From a virus: a DNA stretch of 33,591 nucleotides. Positions 6,553-12,788 of this stretch are shown piece by piece. The position numbers and the translations under genes were made by a program. The stretch spans positions 1 through 33,591 of the IMG/VR virus record IMGVR_UViG_3300036900_000084. One strand, written 5' to 3'. Below the pieces are notes generated by a model. The model worked only from the letters and a program-made list of their open reading frames with translations, was not told where the DNA came from and did no database searches. Every line of letters starts with the position of its first letter. Position 1 is the first letter of the stretch.

Positions 6553-6762
6553 GTGAAGTTACACGCTGTGGAGTTTACGGTCGATGAACTAAGCACTCTA
6601 CAAATAGCTGTGGTGGTTGCTGCTGCTGAGTTTCTAAAGACGCTCACCAGTAGCAGTTTGCCAATAAACAAAAGTGATAGGGACAGGTATGAGCGCATGA
6701 CGGCTATCCAGAAAAAGATATCGTTAATATTTGGGGAAGCAATAGCAGATGACGAGGTTTAA
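6553..6762 (+). CDS. Unknown 69-aa early protein
   Basis: The frame starts with GTG at 6553, two bases after the stop of the previous gene. The ribosome binding site is weak, so translation is probably coupled. The product begins MKLHAVEFTVDELSTLQIAV and is mostly helical (FTVDELSTLQIAVVVAAAEF, then a polar loop and a second helix with RYERMTAIQKKISLIFGEAI). The helix-loop-helix layout is common in small phage proteins; no function is assigned. Confidence 0.55.
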   Translation: MKLHAVEFTVDELSTLQIAVVVAAAEFLKTLTSSSLPINKSDRDRYERMTAIQKKISLIFGEAIADDEV

Positions 6763-6907
6763 ACTTAAGGGCCAACAATTGCGCAACAAACACATACGTG
6801 AATTGTGGGCGAAATGCTTAGGCGACATAACTTTTAGCGTAAGGTCGAACCCTAACATTAAAAGTCGTCAACTTAATTTATACGTTGTGGACGTTGGGAA
6901 CGGTTAG
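6749..6907 (+). CDS. Unknown 52-aa basic early protein
   Basis: This short frame overlaps the previous gene by 14 bases and has GGGGAAG about nine bases before its ATG. The peptide begins MTRFKLKGQQLRNKHIRELW and continues AKCLGDITFSVRSN; it is basic with a probable N-terminal helix. The overlap and ribosome binding site support translation. No family is recognised. A hairpin follows seven bases after the stop. Confidence 0.45.
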   Translation: MTRFKLKGQQLRNKHIRELWAKCLGDITFSVRSNPNIKSRQLNLYVVDVGNG

Positions 6908-6913
6908 AATCTC

Positions 6914-6941
6914 ACTTCCGCTAATACCTATTATCGGAAGT
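6914..6941. other. Interrupted inverted repeat after early gene cluster
   Basis: ACTTCCG (6914-6920) pairs with CGGAAGT (6935-6941); inside it TAAT pairs with ATTA around an ACCT loop, with one mismatch. There is no T run after it. A TATAAT box begins at its last base (6941-6946), but no -35 is visible, so it may be an operator or a processing site as well as a weak terminator. Confidence 0.45.
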
Positions 6942-6968
6942 ATAATTCATGCTTTGTCAATAAACGCT

Positions 6969-7003
6969 GAATTTAACAGAGAATTTAGCGAATTTGAGAA
7001 TTT
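6969..7003. repeat. Cluster of four GAATTT direct repeats
   Basis: GAATTT occurs at 6969, 6981, 6990 and 6998 in a very AT-rich stretch of the 152-base gap between two early genes. The spacings (12, 9 and 8) shorten towards the next gene. A protein-binding cluster controlling the 7060 gene is possible; simple AT-rich composition could also explain it. Confidence 0.35.
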
Positions 7004-7059
7004 GTACAAAAATTAAGTTAGAATGATTAAAGTGACCTATGGGTCAGGAGGTGATAATA

Positions 7060-7380
7060 ATGAGCAAACCCGAGTATATCCATCTGCGCCGCATCGACAA
7101 AGAGCAAGCCGCAGTTATGCGCAACTTATGTTTAAAGTGGACAGATAAATTTAATCAAATGGTAGATGAAGACTTGGAGCTAATTAAGGAAGCTGACGCC
7201 ATGCCTGTAATGGTTGTGATGACCACCTGGCTAAAGATTATAGTGTCGGCCCATTTTTCTCAAATTCGCCCAGAAATTCTAAAGTCTAACCGAGCCGCCG
7301 CCAAAGAATCATTGCTGCAAATGGTGGTTGCTGTATGTGATGAATATTTTGCAGAAGGAGATCAACATGAGAACCATTGA
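7060..7380 (+). CDS. Unknown 106-aa helical protein
   Basis: The start at 7060 is set by a near-perfect AGGAGGTGAT eight bases upstream; an in-frame codon at 7039 lies before it. The product begins MSKPEYIHLRRIDKEQAAVM and appears all-helical, with a hydrophobic middle (AMPVMVVMTTWLKIIVSAHF) that is amphipathic more than membrane-spanning, and an acidic C-terminus. No family is recognised. It overlaps the next gene by 14 bases. Confidence 0.65.
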   Translation: MSKPEYIHLRRIDKEQAAVMRNLCLKWTDKFNQMVDEDLELIKEADAMPVMVVMTTWLKIIVSAHFSQIRPEILKSNRAAAKESLLQMVVAVCDEYFAEGDQHENH

Positions 7381-7858
7381 GTATGTAACCAAAGACAAAG
7401 CCCATTGGGGCGATGGCCCTTGGCAATCGGAACCCGACAAACGCCAATGGGTGGACAAAACCACCGGCTACCCGTGCCTTATACGACGTGGTGGCCTTGG
7501 TGCGTGGTGTGGCTATGTGGGCGTACCAGAAGGCCACCCACTATTTGAAAAAGCGCACTACGACGACTACGATGCCGTGGGCGTACATGGGGGTGTTACT
7601 TTTACGGACCATTGCCTAGCAGACCACGCCCCCGAAACTGGCATTTGCCATATTGTCGAAGAGGGCGAAGACGATAACGTGTGGTGGGTAGGTTTTGATT
7701 GCAACCACGGCGATGATATTGCCCCCGAGAGCGCGTATCTATACAAGGAAATGAATTTGCCATCCGACCGTTGGGGTGGCGCATCGTATAAAACAATTGA
7801 GTATGTAACTAACGAAACCCTTGGCTTAGCACAGCAACTCAAAGCGTTGGCCGGATAG
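7367..7858 (+). CDS. Conserved phage protein of unknown function (163 aa)
   Basis: ATG at 7367 follows GAAGGAG by six bases. The protein has blocks known from hypothetical proteins of many unrelated phages: a KTTGYPCLIRRGGLGAWCGY segment, VGVPEGHPLFEK, VHGGVTFTDHC and VGFDCNHGDD, then YVTNETLGLAQQLKAL at the end. The conserved Cys, His and Asp residues (GYPC, GHPLF, HGG, FDCxHxxD) suggest a compact, perhaps metal-binding, fold. The phrase TIEYVT occurs near both ends (about residues 3-8 and 145-150), which may be coincidence or a short duplication. Function unknown; the neighbours are other early accessory genes. Confidence 0.75.
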   Translation: MRTIEYVTKDKAHWGDGPWQSEPDKRQWVDKTTGYPCLIRRGGLGAWCGYVGVPEGHPLFEKAHYDDYDAVGVHGGVTFTDHCLADHAPETGICHIVEEGEDDNVWWVGFDCNHGDDIAPESAYLYKEMNLPSDRWGGASYKTIEYVTNETLGLAQQLKALAG

Positions 7859-7886
7859 ATTTTTTAACTACAAAGGAGTGTTTATT

Positions 7887-8111
7887 ATGAGATTTGTTAA
7901 GTTTGGTGAGGATATGCTAAATATTGGATTGGTAAGGAAGATTGGGATTGAAGACCCTAAACACCACGTACACAATGCTTTAGACATTAGCATCCCCTAT
8001 CGTTTCAGCGTCTTTTTAAAGACGAGTGAGCACACATACACAGAGTTTTACACCACAATTGAAGAAGCCCAGGCGCGAATGGATGCACTCGTGGCCCTCG
8101 CCAATTCCTAA
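7887..8111 (+). CDS. Unknown 74-aa protein
   Basis: The ATG at 7887 has AAAGGAG eight bases upstream; the in-frame GTG at 7878 would overlap that site. The product begins MRFVKFGEDMLNIGLVRKIG and reads as alternating strands and one helix near the end (TIEEAQARMDALVALAN). Such small proteins, with FVKFGxxxLNxxxV at the start and a Y/F-rich middle, resemble short phage proteins that carry a strand-rich sheet. No function assigned. It is followed by a terminator-like hairpin. Confidence 0.6.
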   Translation: MRFVKFGEDMLNIGLVRKIGIEDPKHHVHNALDISIPYRFSVFLKTSEHTYTEFYTTIEEAQARMDALVALANS

Positions 8112-8118
8112 CCACCGG

Positions 8119-8145
8119 GGCCGCAGCAATGCGGCCTTCTCATTT
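8119..8145 (+). terminator. Intrinsic terminator-like hairpin
   Basis: GGCCGCA (8119-8125) and TGCGGCC (8130-8136) form a 7-bp GC stem with a GCAA tetraloop, followed by the T-rich TTCTCATTT. It lies between the 74-aa gene and the SPFH gene on the same strand. The interrupted T tract suggests partial termination. Confidence 0.65.
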
Positions 8146-8161
8146 CAACCGGGAGTAACAC

Positions 8162-9082
8162 ATGATTTGGATATTAAGTTTATTAACTATTGTGCTAGTA
8201 ATTGCATTGGCCGCAACATTTTTGGAGGAAAAATCAAACGAACTACGAGTAATTGTGCTTGCGATATATGTAGCCCTTTGTTTGCTTGTGACCTTCTTTT
8301 GTTGCTTCCAACGTATACAACCCGGCGAAGTTGGGGTTATAGTTAACCTTATAGGCTCACACAAGGGTGTGGAGGACAAAGAATTAAATGTGGGATATCA
8401 CTTTATTAAGCCTTGGTGTGATGTTTACCGGTTTCCAATTTATGAACAAAATCATCAATGGACCGGCCCCGACGGGTTCAATTTCCAAACATCTGAGGGA
8501 CTGTCCGTGCACGCTGATATCGGGATTACTTTTAATCTGCAACCTGATCACATTCACGATTTATTCTATAAGTATCGACGCGGTATGGATGAAATTACTC
8601 ATTTATTTATTCGCAATAATATCCGTGACGCTATCAACAAGGCCGCATCTAAAATGACAATCGAGGAGCTTTACGGCAGTAGCAAAGAAAAGTTCTTTGA
8701 TATCATCCAAGGCCAGCTTCGGGAAGAGTTAAAACCCCTGGGCTTCAACATCAACCACCTTTTTATAATTGGGCAATTTCAAGTGCCCGACAATGTAAAA
8801 GCTGCCCTAAATGCCAAGATAGAAGCTACACAACGCGCCCAACAGAGGGAAAACGAATTGCGGGAGGCAGAGGCCCAAGCCCGCAAGGAAGTGGCTATCG
8901 TCGGCGGCGTCGCACAATCCAAACTTATACAGGCCCAAGCGGATGCCCAGGCAAATAAGTTGGTTGCCCAATCATTAACTCGTGAGATGTTACAGTGGGA
9001 AGCATTACGCAAGTGGGACGGGAAGTTACCACAGGTTGTGGGCAAGGATATCCCATTTATTATACAGATGAAAAATGACTGA
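8162..9082 (+). CDS. SPFH/band-7 (prohibitin-like) membrane protein
   Basis: The 306-residue protein starts at an ATG with GGGAG upstream. Residues 2-21 and about 28-50 are hydrophobic and should span the membrane. The SPFH domain follows from about 52 to 220, with the typical opening IQPGEVGVIVNLIGSHKGV, a GYHFIKPWCDVYRFPIYEQ segment and LSVHADIGITFNLQPDHIHD. A coiled coil rich in Ala, Glu, Gln and Arg (about 220-275) and the C-terminal block LQWEALRKWDGKLPQVVG are also family traits. Host homologues (HflK, HflC, prohibitin, stomatin) form ring cages around membrane proteases such as FtsH. A phage copy could shield phage proteins from FtsH or alter the membrane, but that is inference. It overlaps the next gene by 8 bases. 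Confidence 0.9.
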   Translation: MIWILSLLTIVLVIALAATFLEEKSNELRVIVLAIYVALCLLVTFFCCFQRIQPGEVGVIVNLIGSHKGVEDKELNVGYHFIKPWCDVYRFPIYEQNHQWTGPDGFNFQTSEGLSVHADIGITFNLQPDHIHDLFYKYRRGMDEITHLFIRNNIRDAINKAASKMTIEELYGSSKEKFFDIIQGQLREELKPLGFNINHLFIIGQFQVPDNVKAALNAKIEATQRAQQRENELREAEAQARKEVAIVGGVAQSKLIQAQADAQANKLVAQSLTREMLQWEALRKWDGKLPQVVGKDIPFIIQMKND

Positions 9083-9521
9083 GATAGTTAAAATATGCAA
9101 ATTACACGGTGAGCTTCCCAGGGAACTCACCGTTAATAATTCCAAAACTAAAAAGGGAGTTAAGTACACGTGGCTTAAATGTAGGTTGTGTCAACGCGAT
9201 AAAGATAGAGACTATTGGCATCGCAACCGTGACAAGAAAATTCAACAAAAACGTGAATATAACGAGCGTCAGGGCGAGCGCTTGAGGGTTAAGCGCCGGG
9301 AATACGAAGCCGCACAAAGAGCCACATTGTCCAATAGATATGTTGCAAACAAGATGGTTGAGGGTACGACCATAAAGCCAAGCCAAATGCCCATAAAATT
9401 GATAGAATTTAAACGAGTGATTATGCAACTAAAGCGGAGGATGAAAGAAAAGAATGTCGATAAAAAACATAACACAACTAAGGGAACATGCGATCGAGAC
9501 ATTGATGCGATTGGAGGATAA
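9075..9521 (+). CDS. Basic protein with zinc-binding Cys/His cluster
   Basis: The 148-residue product overlaps the SPFH gene (ATGACTGA), so it is translationally coupled. The N-terminus holds CKLHGEL (Cys8, His11) and KCRLCQRDKDRDYWHRNR (Cys36, Cys39), a C-x2-H-x24-C-x2-C set resembling the zinc-binding part of phage proteins related to recombination endonuclease VII or HNH-type nucleases. A long, strongly basic helix (about 44-85, many Arg, Lys, Gln and Glu) follows. No downstream catalytic His-Asn or Asp-His motif is apparent. A nucleic-acid-binding role is likely. The end overlaps the next gene by 68 bases in another frame. Confidence 0.65.
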   Translation: MTEIVKICKLHGELPRELTVNNSKTKKGVKYTWLKCRLCQRDKDRDYWHRNRDKKIQQKREYNERQGERLRVKRREYEAAQRATLSNRYVANKMVEGTTIKPSQMPIKLIEFKRVIMQLKRRMKEKNVDKKHNTTKGTCDRDIDAIGG

Positions 9522-9702
9522 CGACATCGACGTACAGGAGGCTGGGGTCACGGCCAAACTATACGAAAGTGTCATGAGTTCCTTAAAAACTCAAATTGAA
9601 TATAACAAAATGTTGGGCAATCCGTCTGTAATTCCCTTCTTAGAAGGTGAGCCAATTAGAACGGTAAATGCTAAAAAACTACTAGAGCAAAAACACGAAT
9701 GA
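9454..9702 (+). CDS. Small conserved-looking phage protein (82 aa)
   Basis: The protein begins MSIKNITQLREHAIETLMRL. It follows a pattern seen in other phages: two helices (LREHAIETLMRLEDNDI, then VQEAGVTAKLYESVMSSLKT), an EYNKMLG turn, and a conserved-looking IPFLEG near residue 60. Its function is unknown to me. GGAGG lies 13 bases before the ATG, rather far, so coupling to the overlapping upstream gene may help. Its last bases overlap the next gene as ATGA. Confidence 0.65.
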   Translation: MSIKNITQLREHAIETLMRLEDNDIDVQEAGVTAKLYESVMSSLKTQIEYNKMLGNPSVIPFLEGEPIRTVNAKKLLEQKHE

Positions 9703-9896
9703 AATCATATACATGTACAATGTGCCAAGGCTCGTACACGTCTGACAGGGACAGCGCGGACACTGAAAAAGAGTTTGCCGAGCTTTTTGCACCAGACACA
9801 GAAAAGTGCCTGGTGTGCGAACCATGCTACATAAAGGCAATGGAATGGTATAGCCCACACGACACGTCGTGGACCAAATGGATAATCAAACATTAA
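9699..9896 (+). CDS. Small zinc-finger-like protein (65 aa)
   Basis: The frame starts in an ATGA overlap with the previous stop. The product begins MKSYTCTMCQGSYTSDRDSA and carries two CxxC pairs: Cys6 and Cys9, then CLVCEPC at 37-43. This should bind one zinc ion as a small treble-clef or ribbon. The middle is acidic (about 18-36) and the end is Trp-rich (EWYSPHDTSWTKWI). Phage early proteins of this kind often bind host proteins or DNA. No specific role is assigned. Confidence 0.6.
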   Translation: MKSYTCTMCQGSYTSDRDSADTEKEFAELFAPDTEKCLVCEPCYIKAMEWYSPHDTSWTKWIIKH

Positions 9897-10249
9897 TGAA
9901 AAAACGACACCACAAGTTATTTGGCCAAGCCATCGAAGTTAGGCGCGAGCGTGAGCGGCGCATTATGGATGTTCGACATTTTGCCAGACTTCAAGCGCAG
10001 CTACCACTCTATCGGGACATCATAACTAAACTAAACGAAGAATATAATTTTCAATGGTGGTTAGAATATCGCTGGGATACGCCGCAGCTGGGCATGACCC
10101 TGGGCGCTGCGAAGCGCTATAGTAATAACCAAAAATGGCAAGCATGTTATTTTTTTACAAACGAGCAAACTGAAGAAACTTTGCGACATGCCATGGAAAC
10201 ATTAAGGGTGGCGTTTGAGCGCTCAGAAACAAAGTACAGTCTTGTTTAA
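9896..10249 (+). CDS. Unknown 117-aa protein
   Basis: The ATG at 9896 shares its A with the preceding TAA (TAATG), a reinitiation arrangement; in-frame codons at 9869 and 9878 fall inside the previous gene and lack a ribosome binding site. The product begins MKKRHHKLFGQAIEVRRERE, with a basic helix to about residue 40, then an aromatic-rich domain (NEEYNFQWWLEYRWDT, ACYFFTNEQTEETLRHAMET). No family is recognised. Confidence 0.6.
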   Translation: MKKRHHKLFGQAIEVRRERERRIMDVRHFARLQAQLPLYRDIITKLNEEYNFQWWLEYRWDTPQLGMTLGAAKRYSNNQKWQACYFFTNEQTEETLRHAMETLRVAFERSETKYSLV

Positions 10250-10273
10250 CAGCTGCAACAGCAAGGACGCTAT

Positions 10274-10801
10274 ATGCACAACACATTTTTTATTGGCGAC
10301 ACCCATTTTGGCCACGCCAACATTCTACTCTACGAACAAAAGCACCGCCCCTTTGAAAACCTAACCCAAATGCACGAAGCCCTAATCTCTCGGTGGAATA
10401 GCGTTGTGCGTCCATGCGACAAAGTATTCCACCTGGGTGACTTTTGTTTCGGTGCAAAAAACATCGCGTTCGCAGAGCTTCTAAATGGCAACAAGCATTT
10501 GATATTGGGCAATCACGACATCTACCCCACACAAGAATATCTTAAATATTTTAAAACCATACATGGCGCACTCTTTTGGCGTGGGTGTCTATTAACACAC
10601 ATACCGGTACACCCATTCAACTTAGACAACCGGGCTAAGTTTAACATACACGGCCACTTGCACAGCAAACGTATAGACAATCCATTGTGGATCAATGTAA
10701 GCTGCGAACAAAACCATCTGACGCCAATTAGCGCGGATGACATTGTTAAACTACAGGAGCAGTACCATGAGAAAGACCACCAAAGACACAACCAAGTTTA
10801 G
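10274..10801 (+). CDS. Calcineurin-like metallophosphoesterase
   Basis: The 175-residue protein carries the full motif set of the family: GDTHFGH (Asp9, His11, His14), HLGDFCFG (Asp56), GNHD (Asn80, His81), a later His109 in LLTHIP and GHLH (His128, His130). These residues hold two metal ions and the enzyme hydrolyses phosphomono- or diesters; the substrate cannot be told from sequence. The short length and the layout match the phage and bacterial subgroup that begins with F-x-x-D-T-H-F-G-H. AAGGA precedes the ATG. The C-terminus overlaps the next gene by 35 bases. Candidate substrates are cyclic nucleotides, nucleic acid ends or nucleotide second messengers used in phage defence. Confidence 0.92.
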   Translation: MHNTFFIGDTHFGHANILLYEQKHRPFENLTQMHEALISRWNSVVRPCDKVFHLGDFCFGAKNIAFAELLNGNKHLILGNHDIYPTQEYLKYFKTIHGALFWRGCLLTHIPVHPFNLDNRAKFNIHGHLHSKRIDNPLWINVSCEQNHLTPISADDIVKLQEQYHEKDHQRHNQV

Positions 10802-11216
10802 TAACGACGGATTAGCGGCAACATTCATGGGCTTAGAAGAAGCGCTCATGGCCGACACCGTGCAACTAAAAGCAATTGATGAAGACATCAAGACCCTAAC
10901 TACCAAACTTAAAAAACTATCCTTTGATGAAACCGGCACAACCATTTGCGCAAACGGCATAAAGGCTGGCAGGGTTGGTTATGACTACGACAAGAAAATT
11001 ATTTTGTTTGCACGCGCTGAGGGTGGCGTCGCACAGTTGTTAAACCAATCCCCGGCTGTTCGTAGAGAAGTCTATAACACATGTCTAGATGAGCTGTTGG
11101 TCCACTTGCGCCAAAGGTTTGAGGCTCGCGCCAAACCCGTTAACCCATCCAATGCGACCACACTTAATGTAAGCCAACCCCAAAAGAGTGCGGGTCTTTT
11201 CTCACGCCAAGCGTAA
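10767..11216 (+). CDS. Unknown 149-aa helical protein
   Basis: The ATG at 10767 has AGGAG seven bases upstream inside the end of the preceding gene, and is preferred over in-frame 10737. The product begins MRKTTKDTTKFSNDGLAATF. Residues about 25-55 form a probable coiled coil (QLKAIDEDIKTLTTKLKKLS), then a small sheet, a helix with VRREVYNTCLDELLVHLRQR, and a Pro/Asn/Ser-rich tail. No family is recognised. A perfect hairpin follows eight bases after its stop. Confidence 0.6.
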   Translation: MRKTTKDTTKFSNDGLAATFMGLEEALMADTVQLKAIDEDIKTLTTKLKKLSFDETGTTICANGIKAGRVGYDYDKKIILFARAEGGVAQLLNQSPAVRREVYNTCLDELLVHLRQRFEARAKPVNPSNATTLNVSQPQKSAGLFSRQA

Positions 11217-11224
11217 CACCCCCG

Positions 11225-11246
11225 TGGGCTGACACCCGTCAGCCCA
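11225..11246 (+). terminator. 9-bp perfect hairpin after early gene, probable terminator
   Basis: TGGGCTGAC (11225-11233), loop ACCC, GTCAGCCCA (11238-11246). It begins eight bases after a stop codon and is followed by TTAG, with no U tract, so it would be a weak or factor-aided terminator, or an mRNA 3'-end stabiliser. Confidence 0.6.
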
Positions 11247-11260
11247 TTAGTCATCCGTCT

Positions 11261-11266
11261 TATAAT
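11261..11266 (+). promoter_or_regulatory. Candidate -10 element for last early genes
   Basis: A perfect TATAAT lies 15 bases after the hairpin and about 69 bases before the next start codon (11335). No recognisable -35 box or TGn extension is present, so activity may need an activator. Its place right after a terminator makes a new transcript plausible. Confidence 0.4.
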
Positions 11267-11334
11267 GCACACCCGCCCTTATAGTTCTATATTTTCAAAT
11301 GTCGTTCTTTAATTTCACACAAGGAAGTCGCACT

Positions 11335-11697
11335 ATGACAGATGCAAGCGTACAAGCAATCAAAGTTAAACCCAACGCCCTACAAGTCGAACACCCACTG
11401 GCCAAACAATTGGGAGAGTTTTACAAACAATCAACCATCGAAAAAGACAAACTGGCAACCCTTGAAGCCGACAAAACCGAACTTAACAAAGCCCATGCGT
11501 TTTTGGTGGGACAAAACCCCAACACCCCCGCAGGGCCACGTTGCATGCAATTGTTAGAACGGCTAGACAATATGATTAAAAATCAAACCAACATAATCAC
11601 CAACTTAGAAAATATGCAAAACCAATGCAAAGCACAGATGGAGTTCGAAAACGCAAGTGCGATTGTGTCGCAGCTTGGCAAACGCTATGAGTCTTAA
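11335..11697 (+). CDS. Unknown 120-aa helical protein
   Basis: The start at 11335 has AAGGA nine bases upstream; an in-frame ATG at 11299 lacks one. The product begins MTDASVQAIKVKPNALQVEH and is largely helical: LAKQLGEFYKQSTIEKDKLA at about 22-41 and a second long helix with heptad-like spacing around CMQLLERLDNMIKNQTNIIT and LENMQNQCKAQMEFENA, so a coiled-coil dimer is likely. No family is recognised. It overlaps the next gene by 11 bases. Confidence 0.6.
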   Translation: MTDASVQAIKVKPNALQVEHPLAKQLGEFYKQSTIEKDKLATLEADKTELNKAHAFLVGQNPNTPAGPRCMQLLERLDNMIKNQTNIITNLENMQNQCKAQMEFENASAIVSQLGKRYES

Positions 11698-12055
11698 GGA
11701 TGCCCAGATTGCCATTGCCCTAATTGTGGCGCTCATGGCGGGGTTGTTCCTATGGGGGTGGGACTCAACACCCCCACCACCCCAAACTACGCCCATATGT
11801 CTCGACGTTCACATCCAGGAGGAACAAATGCCAGTAATGCTATCAGAGCTTCTAAACTTCGCCCAGCAGTGCTACGAAAGCTACGGCGACGTCCCGGTGT
11901 TTATGAAAGTTGATGACGATCCCGACAACATCTACATGGCCGAAGAGCAACGGGTGATGCGCGACACCAAAAACCACCAAACGGCATTTGTGTTGGCCGA
12001 CTACGAACTGCCAGAGGAAGGGATTGGGCCGAGACTTCGGTTGATCAAGGGATGA
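11687..12055 (+). CDS. Membrane-anchored acidic protein with internal start
   Basis: From the ATG at 11687, inside the end of the preceding gene, the product is 122 residues. Residues about 6-25 (AQIAIALIVALMAGLFLWGW) form one membrane segment with a charged residue just before it, followed by a Pro-rich linker (STPPPPQTT) and a soluble acidic domain with SYGDVPVFMKVDDDPDN, FVLADYELPEEG at the end. An in-frame ATG at 11828 has a perfect AGGAGG five bases upstream, so a 75-residue soluble form may also be made, or may be the main product. The soluble part resembles short phage proteins with a LSELLxxLxxxxxxYGDxPVxM pattern. Role unknown. Confidence 0.6.
   Translation: MSLKDAQIAIALIVALMAGLFLWGWDSTPPPPQTTPICLDVHIQEEQMPVMLSELLNFAQQCYESYGDVPVFMKVDDDPDNIYMAEEQRVMRDTKNHQTAFVLADYELPEEGIGPRLRLIKG
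11817..11830 (+). promoter_or_regulatory. Strong internal ribosome binding site and ATG
   Basis: AGGAGG (11817-11822), five bases, then ATG (11828-11830), in frame with the membrane-anchored protein. This is one of the best ribosome binding sites in the genome and lies between the linker and the soluble domain. Confidence 0.75.
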
Positions 12056-12140
12056 TAACGGTATATTTTATATATGCGTGGGGTGGTAGGAGTCATCACT
12101 TGGCCAAGGTCATTTAGCATGAACCACCACTCTGCGCGCC
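12056..12140. other. Short gap between convergent transcription units
   Basis: This 85-base stretch separates the end of the plus-strand early genes from the end of the minus-strand zinc-ribbon gene. It holds TTGGCCAA and a loose GGTGGT/ACCACC pairing, but no clear hairpin with a T run on either strand. A convincing terminator was not found. Confidence 0.5.
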
Positions 12141-12470
12141 TTACGCCCCTCGTTTAAACCTATCGTAGAGCTTTTCTAGCCGCTTTATCCTTGCCAGCAA
12201 CTCTGGGGCAGGTTCTAGCCCAGCGTTCGCCCTAAGGTCTTCTGCGGTGCATTTGAGGGCATCTAGCGCGTAAGTTAACGCCCAATGTAACTCGACGTGT
12301 TCTATCTCAGTAAACTGCATAAAAAACCTTTTAGTTTTAAAAAACATTTTGCAATTATTGCATACCCAGTAAAAACGCGCCTTGTCTTTAAGCTCTGTCC
12401 AGTTTTTGTATTGCTTCACTTCGATATGCTCACCCCCACACCCCGGACACCTAATGTCTTCTACATTCAT
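12141..12470 (-). CDS. Zinc-ribbon protein (109 aa)
   Basis: Two CxxC pairs, CPGC near residue 8 and CNNC near residue 37, are separated by about 25 residues and fit a zinc ribbon (RCPGCGGEHIEVKQYKNW, then YWVCNNCKMFFKTKRF). A helical C-terminal half follows (ELHWALTYALDALKCTAEDL, ending ELLARIKRLEKLYDRFKRGA). It stands alone after the replication operon on the same strand. Zinc ribbons of this kind bind nucleic acid or RNA polymerase. A regulator of transcription is possible but not shown. Confidence 0.65.
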   Translation of the reverse strand: MNVEDIRCPGCGGEHIEVKQYKNWTELKDKARFYWVCNNCKMFFKTKRFFMQFTEIEHVELHWALTYALDALKCTAEDLRANAGLEPAPELLARIKRLEKLYDRFKRGA

Positions 12471-12523
12471 CTACCTCACCCAATATGTTGACGCTAGCAT
12501 TATGGTCGTGACAAAAAATACGC

Positions 12524-12553
12524 GTGACTTACACCCCCCAAATGTGATATAAT
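12524..12553 (+). promoter_or_regulatory. Extended -10 promoter reading antisense to replication genes
   Basis: TGATATAAT (12545-12553) is a perfect extended -10 element. GTGACT (12524-12529) 18 bases upstream is a fair -35. Transcription would start near 12560 and run into the minus-strand replication operon on the opposite strand; no plus-strand gene follows. An antisense or short regulatory RNA is suggested. Confidence 0.5.
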
Positions 12554-12566
12554 ACTGCCCCCTTTT

Positions 12567-12770
12567 TTATGATGGGTCAGTTGCCGTGATTTTGGTCACG
12601 AGCCTTATTTCGCTTGCCAACTTCTCGTCGTACGCTTGCCACTGCCTAAAGTCATGCACCACCCCCGGGCCTGTTTGGAGCCTTGGGTCGTGGATTCCAT
12701 GCAGTGCCAAACGCCGTATGGCCTCGCGTTCGATTCGTTGGCGCACATCAAGATCCCTCTCGTGTTCCAT
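12567..12770 (-). CDS. Unknown 67-aa protein, last of the replication operon
   Basis: The frame begins MEHERDLDVRQRIEREAIRR with GGGAG nine bases upstream of the ATG, 18 bases after the previous stop. The charged helical N-terminus and the segment PGVVHDFRQWQAYDEKLASE give it a normal protein composition. A competing frame of 72 codons on the same strand (12605-12823) has no ribosome binding site and an odd composition and is judged a shadow. Function unknown. Confidence 0.55.
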   Translation of the reverse strand: MEHERDLDVRQRIEREAIRRLALHGIHDPRLQTGPGVVHDFRQWQAYDEKLASEIRLVTKITATDPS

Positions 12771-12788
12771 TTGCTAGGACTCCCTAGG

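Noticed and set aside
6941-6946. TATAAT as a stand-alone promoter
   Set aside because: No -35 box or TGn extension; retained only as part of the control gap.
6896-6950. tRNA-like sequence (GGTTAGAATC next to a hairpin)
   Set aside because: There is no acceptor stem, anticodon arm or CCA-compatible end.
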